From Treponema sp. (GTDB taxonomy: Bacteria > Spirochaetota > Spirochaetia > Treponematales > Treponemataceae), in the NCBI GenBank assembly GCA_016286535.1, contig JAEESZ010000010.1, positions 1 through 64,000 on the forward strand: 64,000 nt of DNA, read 5' to 3'. The notes beneath the pieces were generated by a model. The model saw only the letters and a list, made by a program, of their open reading frames with translations, ran no database searches and was not told where the DNA came from. Below are positions 35,276 through 44,632 of the stretch, piece by piece (the stretch's first letter is position 1; every line of letters begins with the position of its first letter). Made by a program: the position numbers and the translations under genes.

Positions 35276-36391
35276 TTAATCCTGTTCTGGTAAATACACC
35301 TTACTTTCTTTAATAATCTTTGCTGCAGCTTCTCTTATATTTGAATATCTGCCGAGTCCTGCAAGAGCCACACAGGCATCTCCTAAAAGTTCAGCATCGC
35401 TGCAGTTGGCAAGGGCTATCTTCATTTTAAGTTTATTTGCTTTTCTTTGCAGATATCCTTTATTTCTTGTCTGTCCGCCGGTCACCATCATCTTGTCCGG
35501 GAAAAGAATATTATTTTCTTTGCAAAAGGCCTTCAGTTCTTCAAGGCCTTCCTGTATTTTTTCAAGCCTTTCTTCCTCCTTTATTTTGCTGCTCTGAGGA
35601 ATCAAATAAGAAATATTCCAGAGATTTTCCATAGGGGAAGGCAGGGTCCTGAGCTTATTATAAAAAAGCTGATTTTCTATACATAAATTCAAGCCTTCGC
35701 TGGAGCCGGAGCGGTCGCAGAGGCAGGAAGGCGATAAGGTATTTGTTCCAATTAAAGCTGCAACAAAATCGGGGCCGCCGCAAAAAAGGGGCAAGCCCTG
35801 CTGCAGACCTAAAAAGTCAGCGGCGTCTTTTTTTAAGTTTCCACATGCGCTGGCAGGATATATAAATGGCGGTAATTTTTCTTTTAAAATGTCATTTGCC
35901 TGCAAAAGTTCATCTGTCCAATAAGCAGGAATAAAGGCTTTCTGGGGCAGAAGTGTGACGGCACTTCCTGTAAGTTCATAAACAAAATATTCAGGACCAG
36001 AAAAAAGAAAATCTGCCCTCTTGTATTCTTTTGGATATAAGTGCTTAAAGGCTACAAGTTTTGGTAAAAAAAGGGAATGAGCGCACAAAGAATAATCCAG
36101 TTTGTAATTTTCATTCCACCTTAGAGTAAGGCCGCCTGAACTTACAAGGGTTGGGCCGTTTCCGGAAACGCTGATGGCTACAAGGTGATTTTCTTTAAAG
36201 ACAGAAGGATTGTTTTTTTCTGCCTGGGCTAAAATAGATTTTAAGGCATGCAGCCACTTTACGGCAACAAAGCGGCTGTTTTCGTTAAAAAAAACTTTCT
36301 TTAAAATGAAAACGACTTCACCCTCTTCAGAAATTAATCCTGCCTTGAGTGAAGTCGTTCCAATGTCTACAGAAAGTACACATTCAGTCAT
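35276..36391 (-). CDS. Short FGGY-family sugar kinase
   Basis: 371 residues, against about 480-520 for most FGGY kinases (xylulokinase, glycerol kinase). The first ATP-binding block SVDIGTTSLKAGLI is at the N terminus; FCGGPDFVAALIGTN and MVTGGQTRNKGYLQRKAN (about 295-312) match the linker and second-domain motifs, and DAELLGDACVALAGLG ends it. Missing length is mostly in the middle of the second domain. Substrate not readable. It starts five bases after prs and is followed by the HAD gene, so the three are one operon. The short size could mean a minimal or inactive enzyme. Confidence 0.7.
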   Translation of the reverse strand: MTECVLSVDIGTTSLKAGLISEEGEVVFILKKVFFNENSRFVAVKWLHALKSILAQAEKNNPSVFKENHLVAISVSGNGPTLVSSGGLTLRWNENYKLDYSLCAHSLFLPKLVAFKHLYPKEYKRADFLFSGPEYFVYELTGSAVTLLPQKAFIPAYWTDELLQANDILKEKLPPFIYPASACGNLKKDAADFLGLQQGLPLFCGGPDFVAALIGTNTLSPSCLCDRSGSSEGLNLCIENQLFYNKLRTLPSPMENLWNISYLIPQSSKIKEEERLEKIQEGLEELKAFCKENNILFPDKMMVTGGQTRNKGYLQRKANKLKMKIALANCSDAELLGDACVALAGLGRYSNIREAAAKIIKESKVYLPEQD

Positions 36392-36396
36392 CAGAC

Positions 36397-37683
36397 CTAG
36401 TTTGTTCCTTCTGCGCTATCGTTATGATCTTCTTTTTTATTTTCCTGCCCCTGTTTTACAACCTTTTCAATGATATTGCGGTTATCAAGTAACTCGCTCA
36501 AAGACTGATTGTAATGGATGCGGGTAATAACGTTTGCAAAGAGACCACTTACATCTGTACTAATAAACCATTCACGGTTAAGAAGCTCTTCATGATAAAC
36601 TGCGTTTGTTCCAATAATTCTGTAGAACAAGCCCTTTTCGTATGCTTCGTCAAAATTCTTGATTGCATCGCCGGTAAAGAATGGGAGGGAAATTGCACAA
36701 ATAACTTTTGTAGCACCTTCGCTCTTAAGGAATTCCATTGCTTTAAGAAGAGTTCCACCGGTTCCAAGCATATCGTCTGCAAGGAAGGCAACCTTTCCTT
36801 TTACATCGCCAAGAAGTTTTACAGATTTAATATTTGTTGAATGAGCATCCTGAGTTACAATTGAGTAATCACGCTCTTTGTAAATCATTGCGAGTGGCAG
36901 CTTTAAACCTGAAGCATAAAACTTATTACGATCTATGGCACCTGTATCTGGAGATACAATTACCATGTCTTCTGTTTTACCGGTAAGATCTACAATTTTA
37001 CTGAGTTCACGAATAATCTGATAGCTTGCATGAAGGTTATCAAGATTACAGCGTGAGAAAGCATTAGGAATTTCGCGGGAATGTAAATCTAAGGTAACAA
37101 TTCTTGAAACACCCTGCATTTCGTAAATGTGGCCTAAGAGACTTGCAGTAAGTCCTTCACGCCCCTTACGTTTATGCTGACGGGCATAAGGATAAGCTGG
37201 AACAACAAGAGTGATTTTTTCTGCACCAGCCATACGAACAGCATCGATTGTAACAAGGAGTGACATAACGTGATCGTTAACTGTCATTCTGATTTTGTTA
37301 GCACCGCCATTCAATGAAAGAATCTCATGATTCTCTACGTCCTGGAAAATGAAGACATCTTTTCCACGAACAGTATCTAATAGTTCGGTCTTAACCTCAC
37401 CGTTAGCAAAATAAGTAAAGCGGGCATTAACTTTGAATACCGGCGGCCTATACTTACTTGTAGCACCTCTTATACAAAGATCACTAGTTTGCAGATCATT
37501 CTGCAAGTTGATGCTCTGTACAAGCTCTTCTTTAGTCAGCTCATAACGCTTTGATACAACATCGTTCTTCAAAGTGAAGCGGTGTTTGTACATGTGTTTA
37601 AGGTGCGTTATGACTTCATTGGCGAAAGCTTCGCCACCAGGACACGCAACAATCGCAAGACTTGTTGGTTCTGTATAAGGCAT
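36397..37683 (-). CDS. prs: Ribose-phosphate pyrophosphokinase, long form
   Basis: 428 residues, about 110 longer than usual. Makes PRPP from ribose 5-phosphate and ATP for purines, pyrimidines, histidine and NAD. Core motifs: VVPAYPYARQHKRKGREG (catalytic flexible loop with Arg/Lys), VTLDLHSREI (metal site) and VAFLADDMLGTGGTLLKA (PRPP loop). The first ~75 residues and several internal loops (for example ISTDVSGLFANV near the end) make up the extra length. AGAGGT precedes the ATG. It supplies PRPP for the histidine genes at 54-56 kb. Confidence 0.9.
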   Translation of the reverse strand: MPYTEPTSLAIVACPGGEAFANEVITHLKHMYKHRFTLKNDVVSKRYELTKEELVQSINLQNDLQTSDLCIRGATSKYRPPVFKVNARFTYFANGEVKTELLDTVRGKDVFIFQDVENHEILSLNGGANKIRMTVNDHVMSLLVTIDAVRMAGAEKITLVVPAYPYARQHKRKGREGLTASLLGHIYEMQGVSRIVTLDLHSREIPNAFSRCNLDNLHASYQIIRELSKIVDLTGKTEDMVIVSPDTGAIDRNKFYASGLKLPLAMIYKERDYSIVTQDAHSTNIKSVKLLGDVKGKVAFLADDMLGTGGTLLKAMEFLKSEGATKVICAISLPFFTGDAIKNFDEAYEKGLFYRIIGTNAVYHEELLNREWFISTDVSGLFANVITRIHYNQSLSELLDNRNIIEKVVKQGQENKKEDHNDSAEGTN

Positions 37684-37770
37684 AATAAGACCTCTTTAAT
37701 AGTGGGATATGTAACTACAATGTAGCATAAATGAAAAAAAATTTGAAGAGAGGGGAAAAAAGCAGAAGCA

Positions 37771-37950
37771 AAAAAAATGCTTCCGCGGCACTGGAAAGAG
37801 AGCCCCAAAAAAGCGCGAGCTTAAAAAAATGCTTCCGCAGGAACCAGGTTTATGCCCGGCTAAGATACTGACGTATCGATGCCGGTCAAAACCTGAACCC
37901 TGCTCGCGCATTTTTTTTATGCCTTATGTGTTTCCCGCGGAAGCTTTTTT
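37771..37950. repeat. Nested palindromic intergenic element
   Basis: Three layers of inverted repeats are nested: outer GCTTCCGCGG (37779-37788) / CCGCGGAAGC (37935-37944); middle GCGCGAGC (37813-37820) / GCTCGCGC (37902-37909); inner near-perfect 23-24 base arms 37845-37868 (CAGGTTTATGCCCGGC..GATAC) and 37873-37895 (GTATCGATGCCGG..ACCTG) with the loop TGAC. GCTTCCGCAGG at 37831 is an extra partial copy of the outer arm. No gene is supported. It fills most of the 283-base gap before prs. Confidence 0.7.
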
Positions 37951-37966
37951 AGGCATTTTATTTTTT

Positions 37967-38398
37967 TTACAATTCTTCTATTTCACTCTGCGAAAGCATT
38001 TTTATATTATTGTCATCAAATACCTTTTCTGTCGCAGCAATATCAGTACAGCGGATAATCATAAAAGCTCTGTTTGATTTTTTTCCTGTAAAGCCGTACA
38101 TGTACTCTACATTTCTTCCGTTGTCTGCAAGAATCTTTAAAATCTTATTCAGACTTCCAGATTCATCAGGAATTTCTGCAGCAATAACAGGAGTTGTTTT
38201 TACAATGTAGTGAGAACGTTCCAGGGCTGCCTGCACCTGATCAGGATTATCAACAATAATTCTTGCAATACCAAAATCATTTGTATCTGCAATTGAAAGA
38301 GTTCTTATGCTTATTTTATGTTCAGCAAGAACATTTGTTAATTCAGACAGAGCATTCTTTCTGTTTTCGATAAAAATTGAAATCTGTTTAATTGTCAT
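37967..38398 (-). CDS. Tandem ACT-domain protein
   Basis: 143 residues made of two ACT domains: residues 1-70 (ISIFIENRKNALSELTNVLAEHKISI) and 71-143 (IAAEIPDESGSLNKILKILADNGRNVEYMYGF). ACT domains bind amino acids or similar ligands. Stand-alone ACT proteins of this size are commonly encoded next to phenylacetate-CoA ligase genes, as here, where they are presumed regulators of aryl-acid metabolism. AGGAG lies just upstream of the ATG. Confidence 0.85.
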   Translation of the reverse strand: MTIKQISIFIENRKNALSELTNVLAEHKISIRTLSIADTNDFGIARIIVDNPDQVQAALERSHYIVKTTPVIAAEIPDESGSLNKILKILADNGRNVEYMYGFTGKKSNRAFMIIRCTDIAATEKVFDDNNIKMLSQSEIEEL

Positions 38399-38412
38399 AC
38401 CACACTCCTTTT

Positions 38413-39723
38413 TTAATCATGCAATTTTCTTGTATCTATAACTCTTTTTGCCTTTCCTTCCGAGCGGGCAATTGATTTTGGAGCAACAAGAGTTACCTTT
38501 GCCTTAATCTGAAGAACACTTAAAAGAGCACTGGAAAGAAGTTTTTCCTGTTTGTTTACTTCAGAAACAACATCACTGAATTTATCTGCAGTCATTTCTA
38601 CTTTAATTTCGAAAGTATCTGTATTGTTTTCGCGGCCAACAAGAATTTCATAGTTTGGTGGATAACCGTTCTGTAAGAGAACTCCTTCAATCTGACTAGG
38701 GAATACATTTACACCTCGAATAATCAGCATATCATCTGTACGACCCATAGGTTTACTCATGCGGACAAAAGTTCTTCCGCAGGCACAAGGAGCACGGTTC
38801 AGAACACCAATATCTTTTGTACGGAATCTCATAAGAGGGAAGGCTTTCTTTGTAAGTGCAGTAAATACAAGTTCACCCTTTTCTCCGTCCGGAAGTCTTT
38901 TTCCTGTTTCTGGATCAATTGTTTCAATAATAAAGTGATCTTCATTTACATGCATACCCTTCTGTTCTGCACATTCAAAAGCAACACCAGGTCCCATAAC
39001 TTCTGTTAAGCCGTAAATATCATAAGCTTTAATGCCTAATGATTTTTCAATATCGCGGCGCATTTCTTCTGTCCATGGTTCTGCACCAAAGATTCCGGCC
39101 TTAAGATGGATATCTGCAGGAGTCATTCCCATGTCGTGAAGGGTTTCTCCAAGATAAGCTGCATAAGAAGGAGTACAGAAAAGAACAGTTGATTTTAAGT
39201 CCTTCATAAAAGTTATCTGGCGCTGAGTGTTTCCGCTGGAAATAGGAATAACCTGACAGCCAAGTTTTGTAGCTCCACCGTGAACACCGAAACCTCCGGT
39301 AAACAAACCATAGCCGTATGCGTTCTGCATAATATCATTCTCATCACAACCAATTGCAACCAGCTGACGTGCAACACAGTCATCCCAGATATCAAGATCT
39401 TCTTTTGTATAACCTACTACAATCTGCTTTCCAGTAGTTCCGGAAGAAGCATGAATTCTTACAACCTGACTCATTGGAACTGCAAAAAGACCATATGGAT
39501 AAGTCTGTCGTAAATCATCCTTACAGGTAAAAGGAATTTTATCCAGGTCATCAAGGCCTTTAATGTCATCCGGAGTAACTCCAGCTTCTTCGCAGCGCTT
39601 TCTATAATATTCAACATTTTCATAAACATGGCGGAAGTTTTCTACCAGTCTCTGGCCCTGAAGTTTTCTTAATTCCTCCAGAGGCATACATTCTTTTTCT
39701 TTCTGATAATATTTTAAGTTCAT
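38413..39723 (-). CDS. paaK: Phenylacetate-CoA ligase
   Basis: 436 residues, adenylate-forming enzyme. Motifs: IHASSGTTGKQIVVGYT (ATP loop, about 90-106), YGLTEVMGPGVAFEC (about 235-250) and MGRTDDMLIIRGVNVFPSQIE (about 325-345). It activates phenylacetate or related aryl acids made from aromatic amino acids. I choose ATG 39723 because GAGGAAAAA lies just upstream; nine extra codons to 39750 have no support. It is followed by the ACT gene on the same strand. Indolepyruvate oxidoreductase genes, often nearby, are not in the window. Confidence 0.9.
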   Translation of the reverse strand: MNLKYYQKEKECMPLEELRKLQGQRLVENFRHVYENVEYYRKRCEEAGVTPDDIKGLDDLDKIPFTCKDDLRQTYPYGLFAVPMSQVVRIHASSGTTGKQIVVGYTKEDLDIWDDCVARQLVAIGCDENDIMQNAYGYGLFTGGFGVHGGATKLGCQVIPISSGNTQRQITFMKDLKSTVLFCTPSYAAYLGETLHDMGMTPADIHLKAGIFGAEPWTEEMRRDIEKSLGIKAYDIYGLTEVMGPGVAFECAEQKGMHVNEDHFIIETIDPETGKRLPDGEKGELVFTALTKKAFPLMRFRTKDIGVLNRAPCACGRTFVRMSKPMGRTDDMLIIRGVNVFPSQIEGVLLQNGYPPNYEILVGRENNTDTFEIKVEMTADKFSDVVSEVNKQEKLLSSALLSVLQIKAKVTLVAPKSIARSEGKAKRVIDTRKLHD

Positions 39724-40078
39724 TTTTTCCTCTTCAAAGGATATCGGCAAAATACCGACAGGCTTTTTTTATTTTGGATTTGGATTTTAATTTGATTTAA
39801 AGATTAGTTACCGTGCATGGCCACTGGTGCGCATTACACAAAAAGAAATGAGAAGTTCGCCCTTAGGCGAAAAAGAAATTAAAGGAAAAGAAGCGGCTCT
39901 TTAGTAGGCCTGTAATTCTTAACATATATTTAATATTAACACTCTGAATAAAAATTGTAAACAGTTTTTATGCCGGCTCTCAATCAGAAGGCTCCACTCT
40001 GGTGATTTTTCCCGATAGTTAAAGTGCGGGTCTGGTGTAGTATATAATTAATATACAAATGTTTTTCGAGGTAAAAAT
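39724..40078. other. 355-base intergenic region, divergent promoters, no gene
   Basis: No coding potential is seen. It holds a perfect hairpin TTCGCC (39856-39861) / GGCGAA (39866-39871), an AT-rich centre, and before the hydrolase gene TTAAAG (40019-40024), 18 bases, TATAAT (40043-40048), giving a leader of about 24 bases. A clear promoter for paaK on the minus strand is not visible. Confidence 0.5.
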
Positions 40079-41686
40079 ATGGATAAGATGCCAGAGGTAA
40101 AAAGATTTGATAATGGAGACTCAATCTGGAAAAATACTTTTTCTAATTTTGAAGCTACAGTTTACACACCCGAAGCAAAAAAAGAGCTTTTATCGGATAC
40201 CATCAATTACGGCTTTATTGCCCCCTACCTTCTGGTCTTTCCGGAAAGACATCTGACTTTTGAAGAAGCCAGGGACTTTTCAGATAAGATGGGTTTTAGC
40301 CGCCTTGCCGGAGATTTTGCTAGCAGTGTAGTTTTTATCAGCCCCCTTTGCAAAGAATGGACAGATGCTCCTTCAGATATTTTTTCAAACATCATTTCCA
40401 ATTCAAAAATCGGACAGTATTATAAAGACGGCTGCATTAGATTCTGGAACTTTTTTACCAGAAAAGACGAAGGCTATTACATAAGGGGAGCCATTTTCCG
40501 AACCTGTCTTTTTGCTTTTGGAAAAAGTGCAGACTACCTTGCCAAAAACTGCCTTAAACATTTTGAGGGAGACGGACTTTGGGGAAAATCAGATCTTGCC
40601 CCGGTAACCTGTTTTTTAAGCGGCCTTTCCACAAAGCCTGTAATCCAGACAGATGATATTCCAGTTCTTTCCTACAACAATTCAAAAGAATGTGATGATA
40701 CTTTCGAAGCAGCCTGTAAATATTTTGAAAAAAAATCTTTCCCTGAAGAAAAGTATGCAGAGGTAATTTACCGCGATTATTACAGCTTTGCAAAAAAGTT
40801 CCGCAGAATGACTGGACCACTTTCTCTTGATGAAGACCTTGAAAAAGACGGCCTTAAAATTGAATCTGGAATTGAGACTGTAAAAACTTCTGCAGACAAT
40901 CAGGGAGATGACAGGGGAAGCATCGAACACAAAATAGGTTATGTAGCCTTTTACAACAAGGCCCTGAAAGGTCCCCTCCCACTTGTACTGGGCTTTCACG
41001 GAGGAGGAGATTCCTCTTTCTTTTTAAGCATTATGGCGGGATGGGCAAAAATAGCCCACAGGCATAACTTTCTTTTTGTTGCCATAGAAAATCACATAAA
41101 CTCTACCGCAAGCGAAATGCTTGAGTTTACCGAAAAATTAAAGAAAAAATACCAGATCGATTCTTCCCGCATTTATGCCACCGGCTTTTCGATGGGCGGA
41201 ATCAAAACCTGGGATATAATTCAGGAAGTTCCACAGCTGATTGCGGCAGCAGCTCCTATGGATGCAACGGTAGATGTCGGACAGAACGTTTACTTTACCA
41301 AAAGCCCATGTTCTCCAAACAGAACAAAAGCAGTTCCTGTTTTTTATGCTGGCGGAGAAATCTCACCTCTGCCGGAATTACCTTACCAGGACCAGAGATG
41401 CATAAACCGCATGAAATATGCCCTTGAACTGAACGGAGCCCAGAAGGAATATAAGGTTTCTCTGGACAATAAAGATAATTGGGAAAACAAACTATGGGGT
41501 ATAAGCGGAGATATCACAGAAAAAAAATTCGACGCTTCCAGAAATGCAACCCTGACAATGGAAAAGTTCAAAAACAAAGAAGGCAAAATCCTGAATGTTT
41601 TTGCCAGCATAAGCGGACAGGGACACGACTGCCGGGAACACACCTGCGAACAGGCCTGGCTCTTTATGAGCGGCTTTTCTAAATAA
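40079..41686 (+). CDS. Alpha/beta-hydrolase, esterase-like
   Basis: 535 residues, no signal peptide. The C-terminal half is an alpha/beta hydrolase of the esterase/PHB-depolymerase kind: LVLGFHGGGDSSFFL (oxyanion region, about 300-315), YATGFSMGGIKTWD (GxSxG nucleophile elbow, about 363), PMDA, and a C-terminal GQGHDCRE His. The first ~270 residues are not recognised. It may deacylate plant or host polymers or act on a cell component; no substrate can be read. CGAGG precedes the ATG, with a consensus TATAAT upstream. Confidence 0.72.
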   Translation: MDKMPEVKRFDNGDSIWKNTFSNFEATVYTPEAKKELLSDTINYGFIAPYLLVFPERHLTFEEARDFSDKMGFSRLAGDFASSVVFISPLCKEWTDAPSDIFSNIISNSKIGQYYKDGCIRFWNFFTRKDEGYYIRGAIFRTCLFAFGKSADYLAKNCLKHFEGDGLWGKSDLAPVTCFLSGLSTKPVIQTDDIPVLSYNNSKECDDTFEAACKYFEKKSFPEEKYAEVIYRDYYSFAKKFRRMTGPLSLDEDLEKDGLKIESGIETVKTSADNQGDDRGSIEHKIGYVAFYNKALKGPLPLVLGFHGGGDSSFFLSIMAGWAKIAHRHNFLFVAIENHINSTASEMLEFTEKLKKKYQIDSSRIYATGFSMGGIKTWDIIQEVPQLIAAAAPMDATVDVGQNVYFTKSPCSPNRTKAVPVFYAGGEISPLPELPYQDQRCINRMKYALELNGAQKEYKVSLDNKDNWENKLWGISGDITEKKFDASRNATLTMEKFKNKEGKILNVFASISGQGHDCREHTCEQAWLFMSGFSK

Positions 41687-41772
41687 GAGGTCTTTCCAAA
41701 TAAAAATTATTTACTTTAATATTTTCACTTTCTCTCTTATAATAAAAGTATCTAAAAAAGAGGTGAGAAAGT

Positions 41773-42492
41773 ATGAATGTTCATAACATTATGGAAGATG
41801 TTGTCCAGAAATCTGTAGACAACTTCTACGATCAGGTAAAAGCAAGCAACATAAAGTGGCTTACCTGCGACTGCGAAAACTGCCGCTTAGACACAGTAAG
41901 TTACGTATTAAATAGAATCCCCGCAAAATATGTAGTTTCGGGCAGGGGCGTTACCCACGCAGCAGACACTCTGAACGACCATCAGTTAAAGGCAGATATT
42001 GAAGCTCTGATTCTTGAAGGAATGAGAATTGTAAGCAGCACAAAAAGACCTTTCCACAAAAATGACCGCAAAGAATGCTCTATTGCTCAGGAAGCAATTC
42101 CATGCTATAACTTTTCAACTATTACAGGAACAATTCTTGACGGCTCTACCTTCGAACCGGTAATCAACGCTACAGTACTTTTAAAAGTAAACGGCAAAGA
42201 AGCAGAGATGATAGATAAAACCTGGATTAATCCTTACATCACCTGTAAAAGTACCCGGGGAGCCTATAACTTCTGGGTAAAACCTATGGAAACAATTAAG
42301 GAAGGAACTAAAAAAACTTTTAAAATGGAATTAGATGTATCTGCAGAGGGCTATTCACCTCTCAAATATTTCTTTGAAATTCCATTAGTTTCAGAACCAC
42401 AAAGCAGAACAGAAATAAATTCTACTTTTACCCTGAAACTTAGAGATTTAGTTCTTTTCAAATCTGATATAGAAAACGAAATGGATAACTAA
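41773..42492 (+). CDS. ComFB-domain protein with C-terminal beta domain
   Basis: 239 residues. The N-terminal ~100 residues are a ComFB domain (MNVHNIMEDVVQKSVDNFYD, CDCENCRLDTVSYVLNRIPA, KYVVSGRGVTH); recent work on cyanobacterial ComFB proteins shows cyclic-dinucleotide binding. Residues about 120-239 look like a carboxypeptidase-regulatory / beta-sandwich domain (ITGTILDGSTFEPVINATV). That combination is unusual to me. GAGGTGAGA precedes the ATG and TATAAT is upstream. It is followed after eight bases by era, and an HD-GYP gene lies 3 kb away. Confidence 0.78.
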   Translation: MNVHNIMEDVVQKSVDNFYDQVKASNIKWLTCDCENCRLDTVSYVLNRIPAKYVVSGRGVTHAADTLNDHQLKADIEALILEGMRIVSSTKRPFHKNDRKECSIAQEAIPCYNFSTITGTILDGSTFEPVINATVLLKVNGKEAEMIDKTWINPYITCKSTRGAYNFWVKPMETIKEGTKKTFKMELDVSAEGYSPLKYFFEIPLVSEPQSRTEINSTFTLKLRDLVLFKSDIENEMDN

Positions 42493-42500
42493 GATTTATT

Positions 42501-43409
42501 ATGGCTGAAACTGAAGAACTTAAAACTGCTGTTGTAACAATTATTGGCCGCCCTTCCGCAGGCAAATCAACCTTTTTGAACACTGCCTGCCAGGAAGATG
42601 TCAGTATTGTTTCTCCTACCCCACAGACTACAAGAAATGCAATCAAGGGAATTGTAAATACTTCCTTTGGTCAGCTGATTTTTATTGATACCCCCGGCTA
42701 TCACGATTCAGAAAAAAAACTGAATCTAAGATTAAAGTCGGTAACGGAATCTCAACTGGAAGGAGTAGACTGCGTTCTTTACATAATCGATTCTACCCGA
42801 CCACTGGGAGAAGAAGAGATTCACACCTCAGCTCTTTTAAAAAATCTGCAGGACAAAACCATAGTTGCAATCAATAAAACAGATTTGCCACAGAGCAGAC
42901 CTCTTCCAATCATAAAGTTTATTTCGGAGCAGCTGCCTCAAATTCCAGAAAATTATATTCTGCAGATGTCTGCACAAAAGGACCAGGGCATTAACGAAGT
43001 GCTTAAGGCCCTTTATGACATTTCTCCTGTCGGCCAGCCGGTTTATGATGAAGAAGTTTATACCGACCAGGATTTAACATTCCGCGTTTGCGAAGTAATT
43101 CGTGGAGAAGCAATAAACCGCCTGCAGGACGAAATTCCTCATGCAGTTTATGTAGAAGTTGCAGATATAGAACACAGAAACGAAGGAAAAAAACTCTGGA
43201 TAAGAGCCTTCCTTTGTGTTGAACGCGACAGCCAGAAGGGAATTGTAATTGGAAAGGGTGCTTCTAAAATTAAGGAAATCAGAACCGCCGCCCTTAAAAA
43301 ACTAAGCCAGATTTACATACAGAAAATAGATTTAGATTTACAGGTAAAGGTAGACAAGAACTGGAGACAGAGAGACTACACTATCAACAGGCTTGTTCCT
43401 AATTCCTGA
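42501..43409 (+). CDS. era: GTPase Era
   Basis: 302 residues. G1 GRPSAGKS (about 14-21), G2 region TPQTTRNAI, G3 DTPGYHD, G4 NKTD, and a C-terminal KH domain (VIGKGASKIKEIRTAA, about 247-262) that binds the 3' end of 16S rRNA. Essential for 30S ribosome assembly. It starts eight bases after the ComFB stop without a good ribosome site, so it is likely coupled to it, an odd partnership for era. Confidence 0.93.
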   Translation: MAETEELKTAVVTIIGRPSAGKSTFLNTACQEDVSIVSPTPQTTRNAIKGIVNTSFGQLIFIDTPGYHDSEKKLNLRLKSVTESQLEGVDCVLYIIDSTRPLGEEEIHTSALLKNLQDKTIVAINKTDLPQSRPLPIIKFISEQLPQIPENYILQMSAQKDQGINEVLKALYDISPVGQPVYDEEVYTDQDLTFRVCEVIRGEAINRLQDEIPHAVYVEVADIEHRNEGKKLWIRAFLCVERDSQKGIVIGKGASKIKEIRTAALKKLSQIYIQKIDLDLQVKVDKNWRQRDYTINRLVPNS

Positions 43410-43428
43410 CACTAATTCTTAACACTGA

Positions 43429-43457
43429 TTGTTTGAATTTAAAAAATTAAGTACAAT
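43429..43457 (+). promoter_or_regulatory. Promoter of ychF
   Basis: TTGTTT (43429-43434), 17-base spacer, TACAAT (43452-43457). Confidence 0.5.
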
Positions 43458-43491
43458 AGTAAGACAATTTTAATTATTTCTTGGAGTAAAT

Positions 43492-44622
43492 ATGGCTCTT
43501 GAATGTGGTATAGTTGGACTTCCAAACGTAGGTAAGTCTACAATTTTTTCAGCATTAACAGCTGCCCCAGCCGCAGCAGAAAACTTTCCTTTTTGTACAA
43601 TTGACCCAAATATAGGTATTGTAGATCTTCCGGATGAACGTCTGGATTTTTTAGCAAGCAAACATAATCCTAAAAAGAAGACTCCCGCTGCAGTAAAATT
43701 TGTTGATATTGCAGGTTTAATTAAGGGTGCCAGCAATGGCGAAGGTCTTGGTAACAAATTCCTTGCAAACATTCGCGAATGTTCAGTAATTGCTCACGTT
43801 GTACGCTGTTTTGACAATCCTGATATTATGCATGTCCGCGACAATGCAAACGAAGCAGCTCCTATTGACCCTGAAAGTGATATTCTTACAATCAACTGGG
43901 AATTATGCCAGGCAGACTTAAATACTATTGAAGCCCGCCAGGACAAGGTTACCAGAGCAGTTCGTTCTTTAGGTCACGAAGAAGAAAAAAAATATGCACC
44001 ATGGCAGTCTGCTGTAAATAAAATTAAACCTCTTTTACAGGACGGAAAATGCGCCCGCACAGCAGATTTAACAGATGATGAAAAAGCTGCCATCTACGAT
44101 ATGTTCCTTCTTACAATGAAACCAACCCTTTACGTTGCAAACGTAGACGAAGATTCTGTTGCAGAAGGTACAAACAAATACGTTGAAATTGTAAAAAAAT
44201 ACGCAGAAGAAGAAAAATCTGAAGTTGTTGTAATCTGCGGAAAATTTGAAGCAGACCTTGCAGAAATTGAAGATGCAAACGACAAAAAAGATTTTATGGA
44301 AAGCGTTGGCTTAAAGGAGAGCGGACTTGCAGTTCTTGCAAGAAAGGCTTATCACCTTATGGGCTTAAGAACCTTCTTTACAGGCGGACCAGATGAATGC
44401 CGCGCATGGACAATTCATGCAGGAGATAAAGCTCCAAGAGCCGCAGGTGTAATCCACACTGACTTTGAAAAAGGCTTTATCAGGGCAGAAGCTTATACCA
44501 TTGATGATTTAAGACAATACGGCGACGAAGCTGCAATTAAAGCAGCCGGAAAATATCGTCAGGAAGGAAAAGAATACGTTGTTCAGGACGGTGATGTTCT
44601 TTTCTTCAAATTCAACGTCTAA
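43492..44622 (+). CDS. ychF: YchF/OLA1-type translation-associated ATPase
   Basis: 376 residues. [18 protein letters not shown] (G1), [19 protein letters not shown] (G3), NVDE in the G4 region (typical of this ATP-preferring family instead of NKxD), a helical insert (about 130-200) and the C-terminal TGS domain (about 290-376: [20 protein letters not shown]). Binds the ribosome and affects stress responses. GGAG precedes the ATG. It is followed ten bases later by the DUF362 gene. Confidence 0.95.
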   Translation: MALECGIVGLPNVGKSTIFSALTAAPAAAENFPFCTIDPNIGIVDLPDERLDFLASKHNPKKKTPAAVKFVDIAGLIKGASNGEGLGNKFLANIRECSVIAHVVRCFDNPDIMHVRDNANEAAPIDPESDILTINWELCQADLNTIEARQDKVTRAVRSLGHEEEKKYAPWQSAVNKIKPLLQDGKCARTADLTDDEKAAIYDMFLLTMKPTLYVANVDEDSVAEGTNKYVEIVKKYAEEEKSEVVVICGKFEADLAEIEDANDKKDFMESVGLKESGLAVLARKAYHLMGLRTFFTGGPDECRAWTIHAGDKAPRAAGVIHTDFEKGFIRAEAYTIDDLRQYGDEAAIKAAGKYRQEGKEYVVQDGDVLFFKFNV

Positions 44623-44632
44623 GAGGTAACCC

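Noticed and set aside
37829..38077. Open frames inside the nested palindrome (both strands)
   Set aside because: Their similarity to each other follows from the palindrome; one runs into the ACT gene antisense; no ribosome site.
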